Shown here piece after piece: positions 14,711-23,998 of a stretch of DNA of 37,527 bases. Made by a program: the position numbers and the translations under genes. This DNA comes from Lentisphaerota bacterium (lineage in GTDB: Bacteria; Verrucomicrobiota; Kiritimatiellia; UBA8416; JABMPJ01), in the NCBI GenBank assembly GCA_013203785.1, contig JABMPJ010000049.1, positions 1 to 37,527 on the forward strand, in the 5' to 3' direction. The notes under the pieces are model-generated. The model saw only the letters and a program-made list of their open reading frames with translations. It searched no databases and was not told the origin of the DNA. How positions within the stretch are numbered: the stretch's first letter is position 1; every line of letters starts with the position of its first letter.

Positions 14711-17362
14711 ATGTGGTTGAGGTTGGCCGGCATTGGCTTCTGGTTGCTCACGATCGTGGTGGTACTGCGCTTGGTCTACCTCCCCGGCAGAGGGAGGCCG
14801 ACGAAGGGCCGCCCCGTGATGTGGCTGGTCCTGCTCGCCTTGGCGTGCGCCATTCTGTTTCGTCCCCATGAGAATATCCTAGGTGGGCACGACGCGGCGG
14901 CGTACCTGAACCTGGGGGCACGCGCGGGCTATGCTCCAACCCTCGGTTTCACGGATGAGTTGATGGGGCAACTGCCCGCTCAGGCACGTGCCGACTTCCT
15001 CTACTACGGGCACACCCGTCCCTACCTCTCTAAATACGCCTGTGGCAGCGTCAAAGACCTGGCGCAAGCGCGACACGGCCCATGGTTTCAGGTGGCCCCC
15101 ACCCTGGTGCTCAGTATCGCCAGCTGGTTGGGCGGACCCTCTCTGGCGCTCTACGTCATCCCGCTATTCGCGCTCTTTGTTGCCTTGGCACTGCGTGCCC
15201 TTGCCGCCTCTCTTATTGATCACCCCTGGGCTGGACCGCTCGCCTTTCTGTTCTACCTATCTCAACCGCTCGTGGCCTGGCATGGTCGCTGTGTGCGGCC
15301 CGAGGTGATCGCCTCGTTCCTCATCGTGGCGGGAGGGGTGTTGCTGCTGCATGCGGGCAGGCGGGCGCGCTGGCGACGCACGCCGGATCTTCTGCTGGGT
15401 GCCATCTGCCTCTCCCTGGCGCCCTGTTTCCATATCACGGCGTGGATGGTGTTGCTGCCAGTCGCATTCCTCGTGGGCTGTGCGCTCCTGGCTGGCCGTG
15501 ATGATTTTCTGCTCTATCCGATCATCCAGTACGCCGGTCTGGCCCTTTTCGTGTGGCAGACCTTCACGCTGGCCGATCCCTATAGTCTGACTCGGCTGAT
15601 CCGCCCCTGCCTGACGCCCCTCTACACGGTGCTCCTGCCCATCGCGGCGGTTGGGGTACTGTTCGCACTCGGCCTCTGGGCAAAACGTACCGCGATTTGG
15701 CCCCGCATGGCGGCGCGCGTGAAGGGGCCGCGTCTGTTCCCACCGCTCCTGGCGGGAGCGATCCTCGTGGCCACCACGGTCTGCATGGTCTGGGCCCGCG
15801 CCTCTCGCCCGGTCATATCCGTTGAGCCCGCCACCCGTTATTTGTATCGAACCGACCTCCTCGCCGTCGCCAATATGGTGTCCACACCCACGCTGCTTCT
15901 TGGGCTCGTCGGCCTCCTCGCCCTGGCGCTCAAGCGGAAGCGTTATCCGCTGTACAGCTGGGCGGTTCTGATCGCCTTGGTGCCGGCCTCGTTGACCATT
16001 GGTAATCTCTACGACTTCTTTATGACCCGCTACATGTTGGTTGCCCTGCTTCCACTTCTGGCCCTCAGCCTGACCGCTTGCGTGGCCCTGGTGCCAGCGC
16101 GAAGCCATCTGACGCGCGCGCTCCTGCTCGCGGCCAGCGTGCTGGTCCTGGCGGTCAATTTGCATGGGCGGACCCATCTGATCACACGGACGGAGTACAA
16201 GGGGCTCACACACTACCTCGCGCAGGTCACGAGACCCATCAAGGCGGACGGTGGCATCATGCTCGCTGAGTATCCGCAACTGGCCGCCCCGATGGACCTC
16301 GCATTTGCGGTGCCCACCCTGGCACTGCATAACGAACGGGATCGCGATTATCAGCGCGCCCTGGCGGGCTGGCGCCTGATCATGCAGCGCGCTCCATCGC
16401 GGGCGGCCTATTTCGTGACCCCGTTCGAGAACCCTCCCTACGATGAGCATATCCGGTTCGACTACGTCGATGCCTCGGACTACATGGGCTATAGGCTACT
16501 GGATAACTACTGGGAACTCCCGTACAAGACAGCGCCCTGGGGCTGTCGGCTTACCCGTTATCGTATGACGCTTCGTGACGAGAGCGCCGCGCCGTCTCCC
16601 TCGGACTTTCCCTATACGGTCACCTTTGACGCCGGCAATATGGGGGCATCAAATTTTGGACAGGTCGAGGAATTCGAGATGACGGCGACCGGCCGATGGG
16701 TTACGCCTGGTCACGATCTCGACATGCCGCTGGCCACAACAGCGGCTCTGCCGGGTCCTGCGGTGGTATGGGTGATTGCCCTGCATCCCAAAGGTGTGTC
16801 ATCATCCGCGCTGACGGTACGATTGGGATCAGGCAGCGTGCCGACTCGTGCCACGCGCTTGCGCGGTGCCTGGTGGCTGTACCGGGCTGAACTACCGGGT
16901 GAGTGGGATGCCACTCCGGCGCTTGCGCTACAGACGGCCGCCCCGTTGCTGGTTTCCACCGTGCGGCTCGTCAACGGCCGGCAGGTGCAGTCTCTCTTCG
17001 ACGGCTGGGCCTTAACGGAGCGCGATCAGGAGTCCGCCGGTGAGGTGCGAACACGGTGGGCACCCCCGGGTGCCACGGTGCGACTGCCCGCGGCGGGGCG
17101 GGACGAGTGCTATGCCTGTGTGCTGCTAGCCGGGCCCGAAGAGTTGGCGGATGAACTGATGGTGCGGGTCACTACGCCGCAGGGCGCCGGCACGCCCCAT
17201 CGCATTGCAACCGGTATATGGTTTTGGGACGTGTGGGCTGTGACGCCGCCCCCCCGCGGCAACAGTATGCAACTTGAGGTCGAGGCCGAAACCCTCGATG
17301 GTGCGAAGACACCGCTCATTCTTGAATCGATCGTCGTGCTGAACGATAGCGGGGCCACGTGA
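14711..17362 (+). CDS. giant GT-C-like membrane protein with C-terminal beta domains
   Basis: This 883-residue protein's first half has about 12 hydrophobic segments. After TM2 comes a loop with the acidic motif LGGHDAAAYLNLGA (Asp61). The position and context fit the metal/donor-binding Asp of GT-C (PMT/GT39-like) enzymes. From about residue 520 the chain is soluble and predicted periplasmic. It includes an N-proximal alpha/beta part (LAEYPQLAAP, then DRDYQRALAGWRLIMQRAP) and then two or more beta-rich blocks to the end. It probably transfers a sugar from a polyprenyl-phosphate donor at the outer face of the inner membrane, or helps polymerise or ligate chains. The start is ATG 14711, with GGCAGGAGAC and AAGAGGGG upstream; an in-frame GTG at 14690 is less likely. 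It heads a unit with a GT4 and a flippase. Confidence 0.75.
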   Translation: MWLRLAGIGFWLLTIVVVLRLVYLPGRGRPTKGRPVMWLVLLALACAILFRPHENILGGHDAAAYLNLGARAGYAPTLGFTDELMGQLPAQARADFLYYGHTRPYLSKYACGSVKDLAQARHGPWFQVAPTLVLSIASWLGGPSLALYVIPLFALFVALALRALAASLIDHPWAGPLAFLFYLSQPLVAWHGRCVRPEVIASFLIVAGGVLLLHAGRRARWRRTPDLLLGAICLSLAPCFHITAWMVLLPVAFLVGCALLAGRDDFLLYPIIQYAGLALFVWQTFTLADPYSLTRLIRPCLTPLYTVLLPIAAVGVLFALGLWAKRTAIWPRMAARVKGPRLFPPLLAGAILVATTVCMVWARASRPVISVEPATRYLYRTDLLAVANMVSTPTLLLGLVGLLALALKRKRYPLYSWAVLIALVPASLTIGNLYDFFMTRYMLVALLPLLALSLTACVALVPARSHLTRALLLAASVLVLAVNLHGRTHLITRTEYKGLTHYLAQVTRPIKADGGIMLAEYPQLAAPMDLAFAVPTLALHNERDRDYQRALAGWRLIMQRAPSRAAYFVTPFENPPYDEHIRFDYVDASDYMGYRLLDNYWELPYKTAPWGCRLTRYRMTLRDESAAPSPSDFPYTVTFDAGNMGASNFGQVEEFEMTATGRWVTPGHDLDMPLATTAALPGPAVVWVIALHPKGVSSSALTVRLGSGSVPTRATRLRGAWWLYRAELPGEWDATPALALQTAAPLLVSTVRLVNGRQVQSLFDGWALTERDQESAGEVRTRWAPPGATVRLPAAGRDECYACVLLAGPEELADELMVRVTTPQGAGTPHRIATGIWFWDVWAVTPPPRGNSMQLEVEAETLDGAKTPLILESIVVLNDSGAT

Positions 17363-17370
17363 TGTATGTG

Positions 17371-17375
17371 AGGAG
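17371..17375 (+). promoter_or_regulatory. Shine-Dalgarno AGGAG of the GT4 gene
   Basis: AGGAG lies 5 bases before ATG 17381, in the 18-bp gap after the GT-C stop. It fixes the start and indicates co-transcription without translational overlap. Confidence 0.65.
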
Positions 17376-17380
17376 ACGCC

Positions 17381-18532
17381 ATGGGTGAAGCCGGGAAAAA
17401 CGGAGCGCCCCTGCGTATTGCGCTGGTCCTGCGCGGCATAGAGGAGCGGCAGGGCACGGGTGTCTATACGCGCAACCTGACGGATGAGCTGCTCGCCATG
17501 GATCGTAAGAACGAGTATGTGTTGTTCTATAGTAATCCCGACCTGCTGGGGCACTATAGTCAGTATGACAACGTGACCGAACGCGTCCTGCGTGCGCCCG
17601 GTAAGCTGCTGTGGGATCAGATCGCGGTTCCGCTGGCGGCAGCCCAAGAGGGGGTCGACCTCATCTTTCACCCGAAATTTACCGTTCCACTGCTTTCACG
17701 CCGGCCGACGGTGATGACCATCCATGGCTCCACATGGTTTGTCCACCCGGAGCTCTATACCCGTGCGGCCATCGCCTATATCAAGCTCTTCATGCCGCTC
17801 TACTGCCGCAAAGCCCGCTACATCATCTCCAATTCGGATCTCACCTCGGGTGACTTCATCCGATTGGTGAATGTCCCGCCGGCCAAGGTTCAGACCATCC
17901 ACCTGGGCTGCAACAAGGAGTTCCATGCGATCACGGACCGGGTGCATCTGGAGGATGTGCGCCGGCGCTATGCGCTGCCCGAAAAGTTCATTCTTGCTGT
18001 CAGCCGGTATGATCCGCGCAAGAACTTCAAAAACATGATTGCCGCGTTCAGAGCGCTGCGGCAGCGCATTCCCTGCAAGCTGGTGGTGACGGGATTGCGC
18101 TGTGAGAAATATCGTGAGGAATACGCGCTGGATGCTGACGGGACGGCCGATGACGTCCAGTTTCTTGGATGGATCGAGCATGACGACCTGCCGGCCATCT
18201 ACAATCTGGCTCACTGCATGTTCTTTCCTTCGGTCTACGAAGAATTTGGTATCCCGTCGTGCGAAGCAATGGCCTGCGGCTGTCCGCCCGTGATCTCGAA
18301 AACCGGCGCCCTTCCCGAAATCGCCGCGGACGCCGGGGTGCTGGTTGACCCCTTCGATCCCGACGACATGGCCACTGCTCTGGAGCGGATCTGGACAGAC
18401 GACGCCTTCCGCGCCGAACACGCCCGGCGCAGCTTGGAGCGGGCCAAGGCCTTCACGTGGCGCGGCTGTGCCGAAAAGACCCTGAAGGTGTTTGAGGGCG
18501 TGATGAGTGGAGCACTTCCCCCTCATGACTGA
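17381..18532 (+). CDS. glycosyltransferase family 4 (GT-B)
   Basis: This 383-residue retaining GT-B enzyme probably adds a hexose such as mannose to a lipid-linked oligosaccharide in the cytoplasm. The N-terminal half has the glycine turn GIEERQGTGVYTRNL at 19-33 and TIHGSTWFVHPELY at about 113-126. The C-terminal half has FILAVSRYDPRKNFKNMIAAF at 203-223. The diagnostic E-x7-E motif EFGIPSCE (E287/E288 to E295) is followed by AMACGCPPVISKTGALPEIAADAGVLVDP. Length and motifs are standard for the family. Its 3' end overlaps the flippase gene by 8 bases, so the assembly and flipping steps are encoded together. Confidence 0.92.
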   Translation: MGEAGKNGAPLRIALVLRGIEERQGTGVYTRNLTDELLAMDRKNEYVLFYSNPDLLGHYSQYDNVTERVLRAPGKLLWDQIAVPLAAAQEGVDLIFHPKFTVPLLSRRPTVMTIHGSTWFVHPELYTRAAIAYIKLFMPLYCRKARYIISNSDLTSGDFIRLVNVPPAKVQTIHLGCNKEFHAITDRVHLEDVRRRYALPEKFILAVSRYDPRKNFKNMIAAFRALRQRIPCKLVVTGLRCEKYREEYALDADGTADDVQFLGWIEHDDLPAIYNLAHCMFFPSVYEEFGIPSCEAMACGCPPVISKTGALPEIAADAGVLVDPFDPDDMATALERIWTDDAFRAEHARRSLERAKAFTWRGCAEKTLKVFEGVMSGALPPHD

Positions 18533-19979
18533 ATCAGCCGGTAACGCTGCGACACGTCATACGTTGCGGTCGGTCTCGCTGGGCACGTTTTGGCGCCTGC
18601 TGCGCTATCCCTTTGTCATTTTGGCCGCCCTCATCATTCCCCGGATGATGGGCGAGGCCTCTTACGGTCGCTACGCCTATTTCATGTCGGCCTATCTCTC
18701 CCTTGATATCCTGACGGATGTGGGCGTCACCCAGATGTTCGGACGCTTCATTCCTGAGCTACGTAAAGAAGGCGATGCCGCGCTGGGTCGCTTCCTGCGG
18801 TTGATGCTGCTTTACGGAATGGCGGTCACGTTGGGCGTGATCGCCTTCGTTGCGGCTCCGGTGTGTCTGCTGCGGCAGGTCGGGTTTGCTCCCTCGTGGT
18901 GGATCATTCTTTGCCTGTTGCTCATCATCACGAAGCTGGAAGGGACACTCTTTGCCTTCCTGTACGGCCTGAACCAGATCGGCCGCTATTCCATGAAGGA
19001 GCTGCTGCGCAGCGCATCCACACTGATTCTCGTGGTGGTCGGCTATCTGCTGTTCGGCATGAACGGCGCCCTGTGGGCGCTGGTCCTGAACGAGGTGGTT
19101 CTGCTTCTCGTCGCACTGTTGTGGACGCGGCAGTACGTGTTCGGCCGCGTGGGCTTGCGCATGCCCGCGGCGGTGGGCGCCTACCTGCTCTTCGGCCTGC
19201 GCTTCTTTGTGCCCATGTTTCTGTTCGGCTGGCTGCAGCGCAGCGGCCCGCTCTTTATCAAAGCGTTCTCGACCGGCTACGAAGGGGTGGCCCATTTTGA
19301 CGTGGCGAATCAGTTTGTGCTGTTGACCACCATGTTTCTTGGGGTGATCATCATGACCCTCCTTCCGCATATGGTCTCGCTACATGCCGACCGCGAGTGG
19401 CCGACCGTCGTGACATGGCATCGTACGGCCATGACGTTCTGTGGCGTGGTGATTGTCTTGGCCTTCCTGGCCTTGGCCACGGTGGGCCGTCATATTATCC
19501 AGCTCTGGCTGGGCGGGTCTTTCGCGGATGCGGTCACGATCAACGCCCTGATTCTCTGCCTGGCGCTGGCCCCCATCATGGTCATTTATGTGGGCATGAA
19601 CCTCTGCGTGCTCCACAAAGAGCCGATGTCGTACACATGGGGTGTGCTGGCGGGAGTCGTGGTCATGGCTGGTGTATCGGCCTGGCTTGTACCGGACATG
19701 GGTGCGCGCGGGTGTGCCTGGGCCTCGGTGTGCGGCTACGTGGTTCCGGCGCTGGTGCTCATCAGGAAGTACTGGTCCGACTATGCGTCCATACTCGCCG
19801 AGTTCGTGAAGGCCCTTGCCCTGGGGTGCTGCTATATCCCGCTGCTGGCCCTCAAAACAGGGCTGTTGGCCTCCTGTGGCCTCTTGGCCGCCGCGCTTGC
19901 CAGCTACGTGCTGCTGTTGGCCGTGCTGAAGATTTTCAGCCCGATGGATAGCGTGCGGCTATGGAAGGCCATGCGGTAG
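18525..19979 (+). CDS. Wzx-type flippase / polysaccharide export protein (MOP superfamily)
   Basis: This protein of about 484 residues has 12-14 hydrophobic segments across its whole length. The opening SLGTFWRLLRYPFVILAALIIPRMMGEASYGRYAYFMSAY is typical of oligosaccharide flippases: a first helix, then the P-R-x-x-G-x-x-x-Y-G phrase and an aromatic turn. It should translocate lipid-linked repeat units from the inner to the outer leaflet. The start is ambiguous. ATG 18525 overlaps the GT4 stop by 8 bases; an in-frame GTG at 18507 would add six residues and has GAGGG about 9 bases upstream. It ends 23 bases from the convergent SGNH gene, with no clear terminator between. It coexists with the ABC permease at 1096, implying two export routes or two products. 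Confidence 0.87.
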   Translation: MTESAGNAATRHTLRSVSLGTFWRLLRYPFVILAALIIPRMMGEASYGRYAYFMSAYLSLDILTDVGVTQMFGRFIPELRKEGDAALGRFLRLMLLYGMAVTLGVIAFVAAPVCLLRQVGFAPSWWIILCLLLIITKLEGTLFAFLYGLNQIGRYSMKELLRSASTLILVVVGYLLFGMNGALWALVLNEVVLLLVALLWTRQYVFGRVGLRMPAAVGAYLLFGLRFFVPMFLFGWLQRSGPLFIKAFSTGYEGVAHFDVANQFVLLTTMFLGVIIMTLLPHMVSLHADREWPTVVTWHRTAMTFCGVVIVLAFLALATVGRHIIQLWLGGSFADAVTINALILCLALAPIMVIYVGMNLCVLHKEPMSYTWGVLAGVVVMAGVSAWLVPDMGARGCAWASVCGYVVPALVLIRKYWSDYASILAEFVKALALGCCYIPLLALKTGLLASCGLLAAALASYVLLLAVLKIFSPMDSVRLWKAMR

Positions 19980-20002
19980 CTCCCTCCGAAGCCGAGTCAC
20001 CA

Positions 20003-21223
20003 CTAATCACTGACCGCGGCCCCCGGCAACCAGCCCTGCTGTTCAAAATAGGCTTCCAGGTGTTTGGCCAGGACCGAGTGTCCGGTCGCCGGCGGATGCA
20101 TGAAGTAGATGTTGTACGCCTCGGGATAGGTTCCTACCGGAATCTCATCCCATAGGTTGTAGTAGGGCACACCGACCTGCTGGCAGAGGCCGACGGCGAT
20201 GGCATTCATGGGGCCAAAGACCACCACCTTGAAGTGGTGCTCCTGCGCCATGGCCATGAGGGCTTGAAAGGCCAGAGTGACCCCCTCCTCCTCCGTGCCC
20301 GCTATGACACTCGGATCGACCAGATCGGGCGGCACTTCGGTAAAGAGCTCGACCTCCTGCTGGGCCTCGTTCCAGAAATTGGAGCGATTGAACAGGAGCT
20401 CACGCAGGTACGATATATCTTTGCGGTCAAAGGTCTTTGGCTGGAGTAGGAAGAACGGTACGCCGTAGTCGTTGTCACACCAACCCACCACCACGATATC
20501 GGGCGCGAAGGCCAGCCCGCGGTCCTTCAGCATCTCGACTTCCTGCTGTGTGTTGTAGCCCGGAATCCCAAAATTCAGGACCTCGTACCTGGCGTCGCTG
20601 CGCCGGTTGAGATTCGTCTCCAGAACGTTCATGTAGTCTTCGCCCTGCTCGACGTCCCAGCCGAACATGCCGGAGTCGCCTATGCCGACGACGCGCACGA
20701 CCCCCGCCGGCTTCGCCTCGCTATAGTCGTGATCGTCACGCATGCAGCGGTCGTTGGTGCGCAGACTCTTGTTTCCAAAGACCATATCGAGGTTGGGCAT
20801 CAGCTCGTAGACCAGCTTCTTATTGCGACTGAGCCGTACAATCGCCGCGAGCGGGTGAAAGGTCTTGGTATTGATGACCTTGCCGTCCTCGATCTCCTGT
20901 AGGGCGCTCAGGGAGCTGCCCGATTCGCTCTGCGAGTTGCGCAGGATGACCCGCAGGGCTACCTCCGCAACGGCTAGGCTGACGGCCAAACTAATGCCGC
21001 CCAAAACGAGTTTCCCGATTAGAACCGGCCAGGCAATGCTGCTCATACGCCACTCATGGCGTGCGCAGTACGCCAGGGCAAAGGAGAGGGCGGCGCCAGA
21101 GGCGATGAGCGTCGCGCCAAGCCCGGGTCGCAGATGGCTCGTGCCCCTCCATATCATGAGGCCGATGAGCAGGAGGCCCACGAGCCCCGCCAGCATGAAC
21201 AGACGTTGGACTAACTTGTTCAT
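20003..21223 (-). CDS. membrane-anchored SGNH/GDSL-type protein (406 aa)
   Basis: The N-terminal 95 residues contain three to four hydrophobic helices, followed by an extracytoplasmic SGNH domain. The nucleophile motif VVGIGDSGMFGWD is at 178-190 (Ser184), block II NFGIPGYNT at 217-224, block III WCDNDYG at 248-254, and the block V region MHPPATGHSVLAKHL at 375-389. The usual catalytic D-x-x-H is altered. His376 is present, but the residue three before it is Tyr373, so either another acid serves or activity differs. Such proteins can add or remove acyl groups on extracellular glycans. The start is ATG 21223, with AAGG about 8 bases upstream. It is the last gene of the micro-protein/SpeE-like unit and lies 53 bases after the SpeE-like stop. 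Confidence 0.82.
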   Translation of the reverse strand: MNKLVQRLFMLAGLVGLLLIGLMIWRGTSHLRPGLGATLIASGAALSFALAYCARHEWRMSSIAWPVLIGKLVLGGISLAVSLAVAEVALRVILRNSQSESGSSLSALQEIEDGKVINTKTFHPLAAIVRLSRNKKLVYELMPNLDMVFGNKSLRTNDRCMRDDHDYSEAKPAGVVRVVGIGDSGMFGWDVEQGEDYMNVLETNLNRRSDARYEVLNFGIPGYNTQQEVEMLKDRGLAFAPDIVVVGWCDNDYGVPFFLLQPKTFDRKDISYLRELLFNRSNFWNEAQQEVELFTEVPPDLVDPSVIAGTEEEGVTLAFQALMAMAQEHHFKVVVFGPMNAIAVGLCQQVGVPYYNLWDEIPVGTYPEAYNIYFMHPPATGHSVLAKHLEAYFEQQGWLPGAAVSD

Positions 21224-21276
21224 GGTCTCTGCCTTTTCACTGCGCGGCCGGGTTCACGGCGGCGGCCTACCCGCCT

Positions 21277-23697
21277 CTAATCCCTCGGCAGGAAGAACGG
21301 CGCGATGGCATAGATGACGGTCGCTACCAGGAAGACCGTGGTAAATCCAAAGGTCATGGCGATGATCACACTCAACGCCGTGGCTATCACGGTGAAGTAG
21401 CCGTTGACAGCCCAGGCCCACGGAATCAGTGGACTGTCGAGGCTCTTCAGATAGCGAATGCCGCTCGGCATGGGCATGCCCATCAGGAAACCGGCCCCGC
21501 CGGTGAGCAGGAGCGCAATGATCACGCGCAGGGGCAGCGCACTGCCCAGGAACATCTGCGTGACCGGGTCGATCAGGAAATTGAGGATGAGGACCGAGCC
21601 CGCCACGGCCAGCAGGAGGTTGCGGATGTTTGTGAACTTCGGCGCGATGCGTCCGGAGAAGAGGCTTCCCAGGCCGCTCGATACCAGCAGACTGCAGATC
21701 ACTGCCGCGATGCTGTAGACCGGGGCCCCCAGGAAGAGGACCAGCCGCTGAATCAGGCATATCTCCACGAACATGAAGCCCAGTCCCAGACAGGCGAAAT
21801 ACCCAACCGTGCGTGCCCGGCCTTTGAGGGCATGACGCAGTCTGCGTGTGGAGAAGATGGGAACACCGAAGAACACGGTCGCCATAATCGCCCCGCCGAA
21901 AAGGACCATCAGCGGCGGTACGTCGCCTTGCGGGACGCGGCGATGGAAGCGGCCTTCATGCTCGATATGCAGAATCTCAGGGGGCAGTAGTGTCAGCTTT
22001 TCGCGCTCAACGTCCTTGGCCCCCAGAACCTTCATGCGGTTGAAAAACGGCTTGTTGTCGGTCGTGGGGCTGAAGTCGAAGCACCCCACGCGGTAGAACT
22101 CGCTGGGGTCGGCCGCCGTGGCGATCTTGTAGTAGAGGTTCTTCTCAAGATCAGGCAGTTTCTGGGTACGGTAGGGCGCGTACAGGATCTGGCGGTTGTG
22201 GGACCCGCCCTCGAAGAAGGCATAAAGCGTATCAATCTCCGCTTCCGTGAAGGCGCTTTTTTTGAGCATGAACGAGTTGATGACCCACTGCGGCCCCTCA
22301 CAAACCACCAGGTGCTTCGCATACTCTTCCGGCTCCATGCCCATGCGACGGAACATCTCCACCGCGATCGAGAGCAGGCGGATCGAGCCGTAGCGGCTGA
22401 TGCAGAGAATGCCATCGTCCGTCAGTTTGTCATAGAAGGATTTGAACGACTCCACCGTCAGCAGGTAGGTCTCGCTGAGGTTGAGCGCGCCGTTCTGGAA
22501 CGCGATGGGCGTGAAGTTGTTGACCTGTTGGATGACATCGAACTTCCGGTCCGTCCGGCGCAGGTAGCTGCGGCCTTCATCCACCACCAGCTCGCTGTAG
22601 TCCCCGTCCGTGAAGAGTCCGCCAGCGTAGTCCTTATAGGTCTCCGTGACGAAGCGGGCGATGGTGGGGTCCATCTCGACGCCGATGACTTTGCGGGCAC
22701 CGGCCATCAGGGCGTAAAGCGAATCCTCGCCGCCGGAGGTGCCTATCATGCAGACGGTGTGATTCGTCTTGGATAGGTGGGGCAGAATCTTGTAGTCGAG
22801 AATCTGGGTGGCCGCCGGTATGAGGATCGGCCGGGTGGCACGCATGGCCTCGTAGTCGCCATCGAACCGGCAGATCGAAGATTCATTCACGCCACCGGCG
22901 ATCCAGACGCGCTTACGATCCGGGTCCATCGCGGCGATATCCACGCGCGAGAGCGCGCTCCATCCGGTATGTTCAATATTGCCGGCGGCCTCATCGTACA
23001 CAAAGGTACGCTTGGCCACATGGACGGTGAGGGGAATCTGATCCTTGACGTTTGGAATCCACAGGAGCAGCGCCAGGAGGGCGGCGATGCTGCCCGCCCC
23101 GAACACGACCCATTTTGCTTTGGAGCGCGGCGCCTCTCCCAGGAGGAAGAGCAGGGCGGCCACCAACGTGAGCACTGCGCAGAGCGCCACGATGCCCTGC
23201 GGGTGATATTTCTGGATAAGAAAGACCAGCGCCAGACTGCCCAATCCGGCACCGACCAGGTCGGCGAAGTAATAGACGTTGGCTTTCTCGCCGCGGTTGT
23301 CGAGCAGATAGGTGACGATGAGGCCGAAGAACGTGAACGGGGTGGCCAGTACCACAAAGACCTTCAGCAGGTTCATGGTCTCCTGGCCCCAGCCATCGGG
23401 TGCGTTGGGGAGATGGATCGGGATACGATTGATCAGTAGCAGACCGGTGAACATCGTGATGCCGCAGGCGGCCGCGGAGATCGTCAGAAAGGTCGTGGCG
23501 TTGATTTGGAGCAGCTTGGGCCAGCGCATCAACAGGATGCCGCTGAATCCAATACCCAGAATGGCAATGCTGATGATCAGATACGCGTAATTCGACCATA
23601 CGGTGAACTCGAAAATTCGCGTGAGCGTGATCTCAAACAGAAGGGTTGTGAATCCGGCGACAAAAAGTCCCGCCAACTCGTTCCAGCGTCGTTGCAT
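21277..23697 (-). CDS. spermidine-synthase-like methyltransferase-fold membrane protein, probably not a true spermidine synthase
   Basis: This is an 806-residue three-part protein. Residues 1-215 carry about six or seven TM segments (MFS-like). Residues about 220-560 form a soluble Rossmann domain similar to polyamine aminopropyltransferases, and about 600-806 carry six more TMs. The SAM-binding-type motif is VCMIGTSGGEDSLYAL at 315-330, the acidic strand end is VIGVEMDP at 338-344, and VVDEGRSYLR is at 371-380. Spermidine synthases have a catalytic Asp shortly after D-V-I. Here the sequence is FDVIQQVNNFTP (386-397), with no Asp. It therefore likely does another job, for example binding a nucleotide-like or sugar ligand in a membrane complex. 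The start has GAGGAG 8 bases upstream. It sits between the two micro-proteins and an SGNH protein. Confidence 0.75.
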   Translation of the reverse strand: MQRRWNELAGLFVAGFTTLLFEITLTRIFEFTVWSNYAYLIISIAILGIGFSGILLMRWPKLLQINATTFLTISAAACGITMFTGLLLINRIPIHLPNAPDGWGQETMNLLKVFVVLATPFTFFGLIVTYLLDNRGEKANVYYFADLVGAGLGSLALVFLIQKYHPQGIVALCAVLTLVAALLFLLGEAPRSKAKWVVFGAGSIAALLALLLWIPNVKDQIPLTVHVAKRTFVYDEAAGNIEHTGWSALSRVDIAAMDPDRKRVWIAGGVNESSICRFDGDYEAMRATRPILIPAATQILDYKILPHLSKTNHTVCMIGTSGGEDSLYALMAGARKVIGVEMDPTIARFVTETYKDYAGGLFTDGDYSELVVDEGRSYLRRTDRKFDVIQQVNNFTPIAFQNGALNLSETYLLTVESFKSFYDKLTDDGILCISRYGSIRLLSIAVEMFRRMGMEPEEYAKHLVVCEGPQWVINSFMLKKSAFTEAEIDTLYAFFEGGSHNRQILYAPYRTQKLPDLEKNLYYKIATAADPSEFYRVGCFDFSPTTDNKPFFNRMKVLGAKDVEREKLTLLPPEILHIEHEGRFHRRVPQGDVPPLMVLFGGAIMATVFFGVPIFSTRRLRHALKGRARTVGYFACLGLGFMFVEICLIQRLVLFLGAPVYSIAAVICSLLVSSGLGSLFSGRIAPKFTNIRNLLLAVAGSVLILNFLIDPVTQMFLGSALPLRVIIALLLTGGAGFLMGMPMPSGIRYLKSLDSPLIPWAWAVNGYFTVIATALSVIIAMTFGFTTVFLVATVIYAIAPFFLPRD

Positions 23698-23818
23698 TGT
23701 GATATCTCCTCGATCCTTGTTTCGGGTCCGCTGCCGCAGCGTGGGCAGCCCTCTCTACGTATGGGTATCCTGCCGTGCGCCCAAACAACATTCACGTCGT
23801 CCGAGCAGAGGCCGGGAA

Positions 23819-23983
23819 TTAAAAGAGCGTATAGATAAAGGGGGCGGCTGACTGTCCTGCAACCACGAGGAAGGCGAGAAGAAGCAAGACGAGGACCACA
23901 GGGATAATCCACCACGCCTTATTGTGCCAGGCGAACTCCCCAAATTCCTTCAACAAAATGCCAATATGTTTCAAAAAACGCAC
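23819..23983 (-). CDS. DUF5989-like membrane micro-protein, copy A (54 aa)
   Basis: The reading frame starts with GTG 23983. It encodes MRFLKHIGIL, then LKEFGEFAWH, NKAWWIIPVV, a hydrophobic run to about residue 43, and the tail GQSAAPFIYTLF. An amphipathic N-terminal helix, a W-W-x-x-P junction, one TM and the end APFIYTLF are the features I recall for DUF5989-type proteins, which occur beside SGNH and SxtJ/carbamoyltransferase genes. A strong GAGGAG lies 7 bases before the GTG. A near-identical copy is directly upstream. Hand alignment of the two shows 17 differing codons, 14 synonymous and 3 conservative, so both are under protein-level selection. It probably acts as a small subunit or scaffold in an envelope complex. 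The role is unknown. Confidence 0.78.
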   Translation of the reverse strand: MRFLKHIGILLKEFGEFAWHNKAWWIIPVVLVLLLLAFLVVAGQSAAPFIYTLF

Positions 23984-23998
23984 GCCACGTCTCCTCTG

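Noticed and set aside
15257..16450. 397-residue open frame on the minus strand
   Set aside because: It lies wholly antisense to the membrane half of the giant GT-C gene. It is rich in Gln, Arg, Gly and His with no hydrophobic core or motif, as expected for the shadow of a GC-rich gene.
18759..19370. 203-residue minus-strand frame
   Set aside because: Antisense to the flippase, with a highly biased His/Gln/Glu composition; a shadow of Leu/Val/Ala-rich membrane codons.
21277..23697. True spermidine synthase (speE)
   Set aside because: TM bundles flank the domain and the catalytic Asp region is altered, so I kept only a fold-level call and no gene symbol.
23730..23749. Hairpin GCTGCC/GGCAGC upstream of the SpeE-like gene
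   Set aside because: A 6-bp stem with an 8-base loop and no U-run is expected often by chance in GC-rich DNA.
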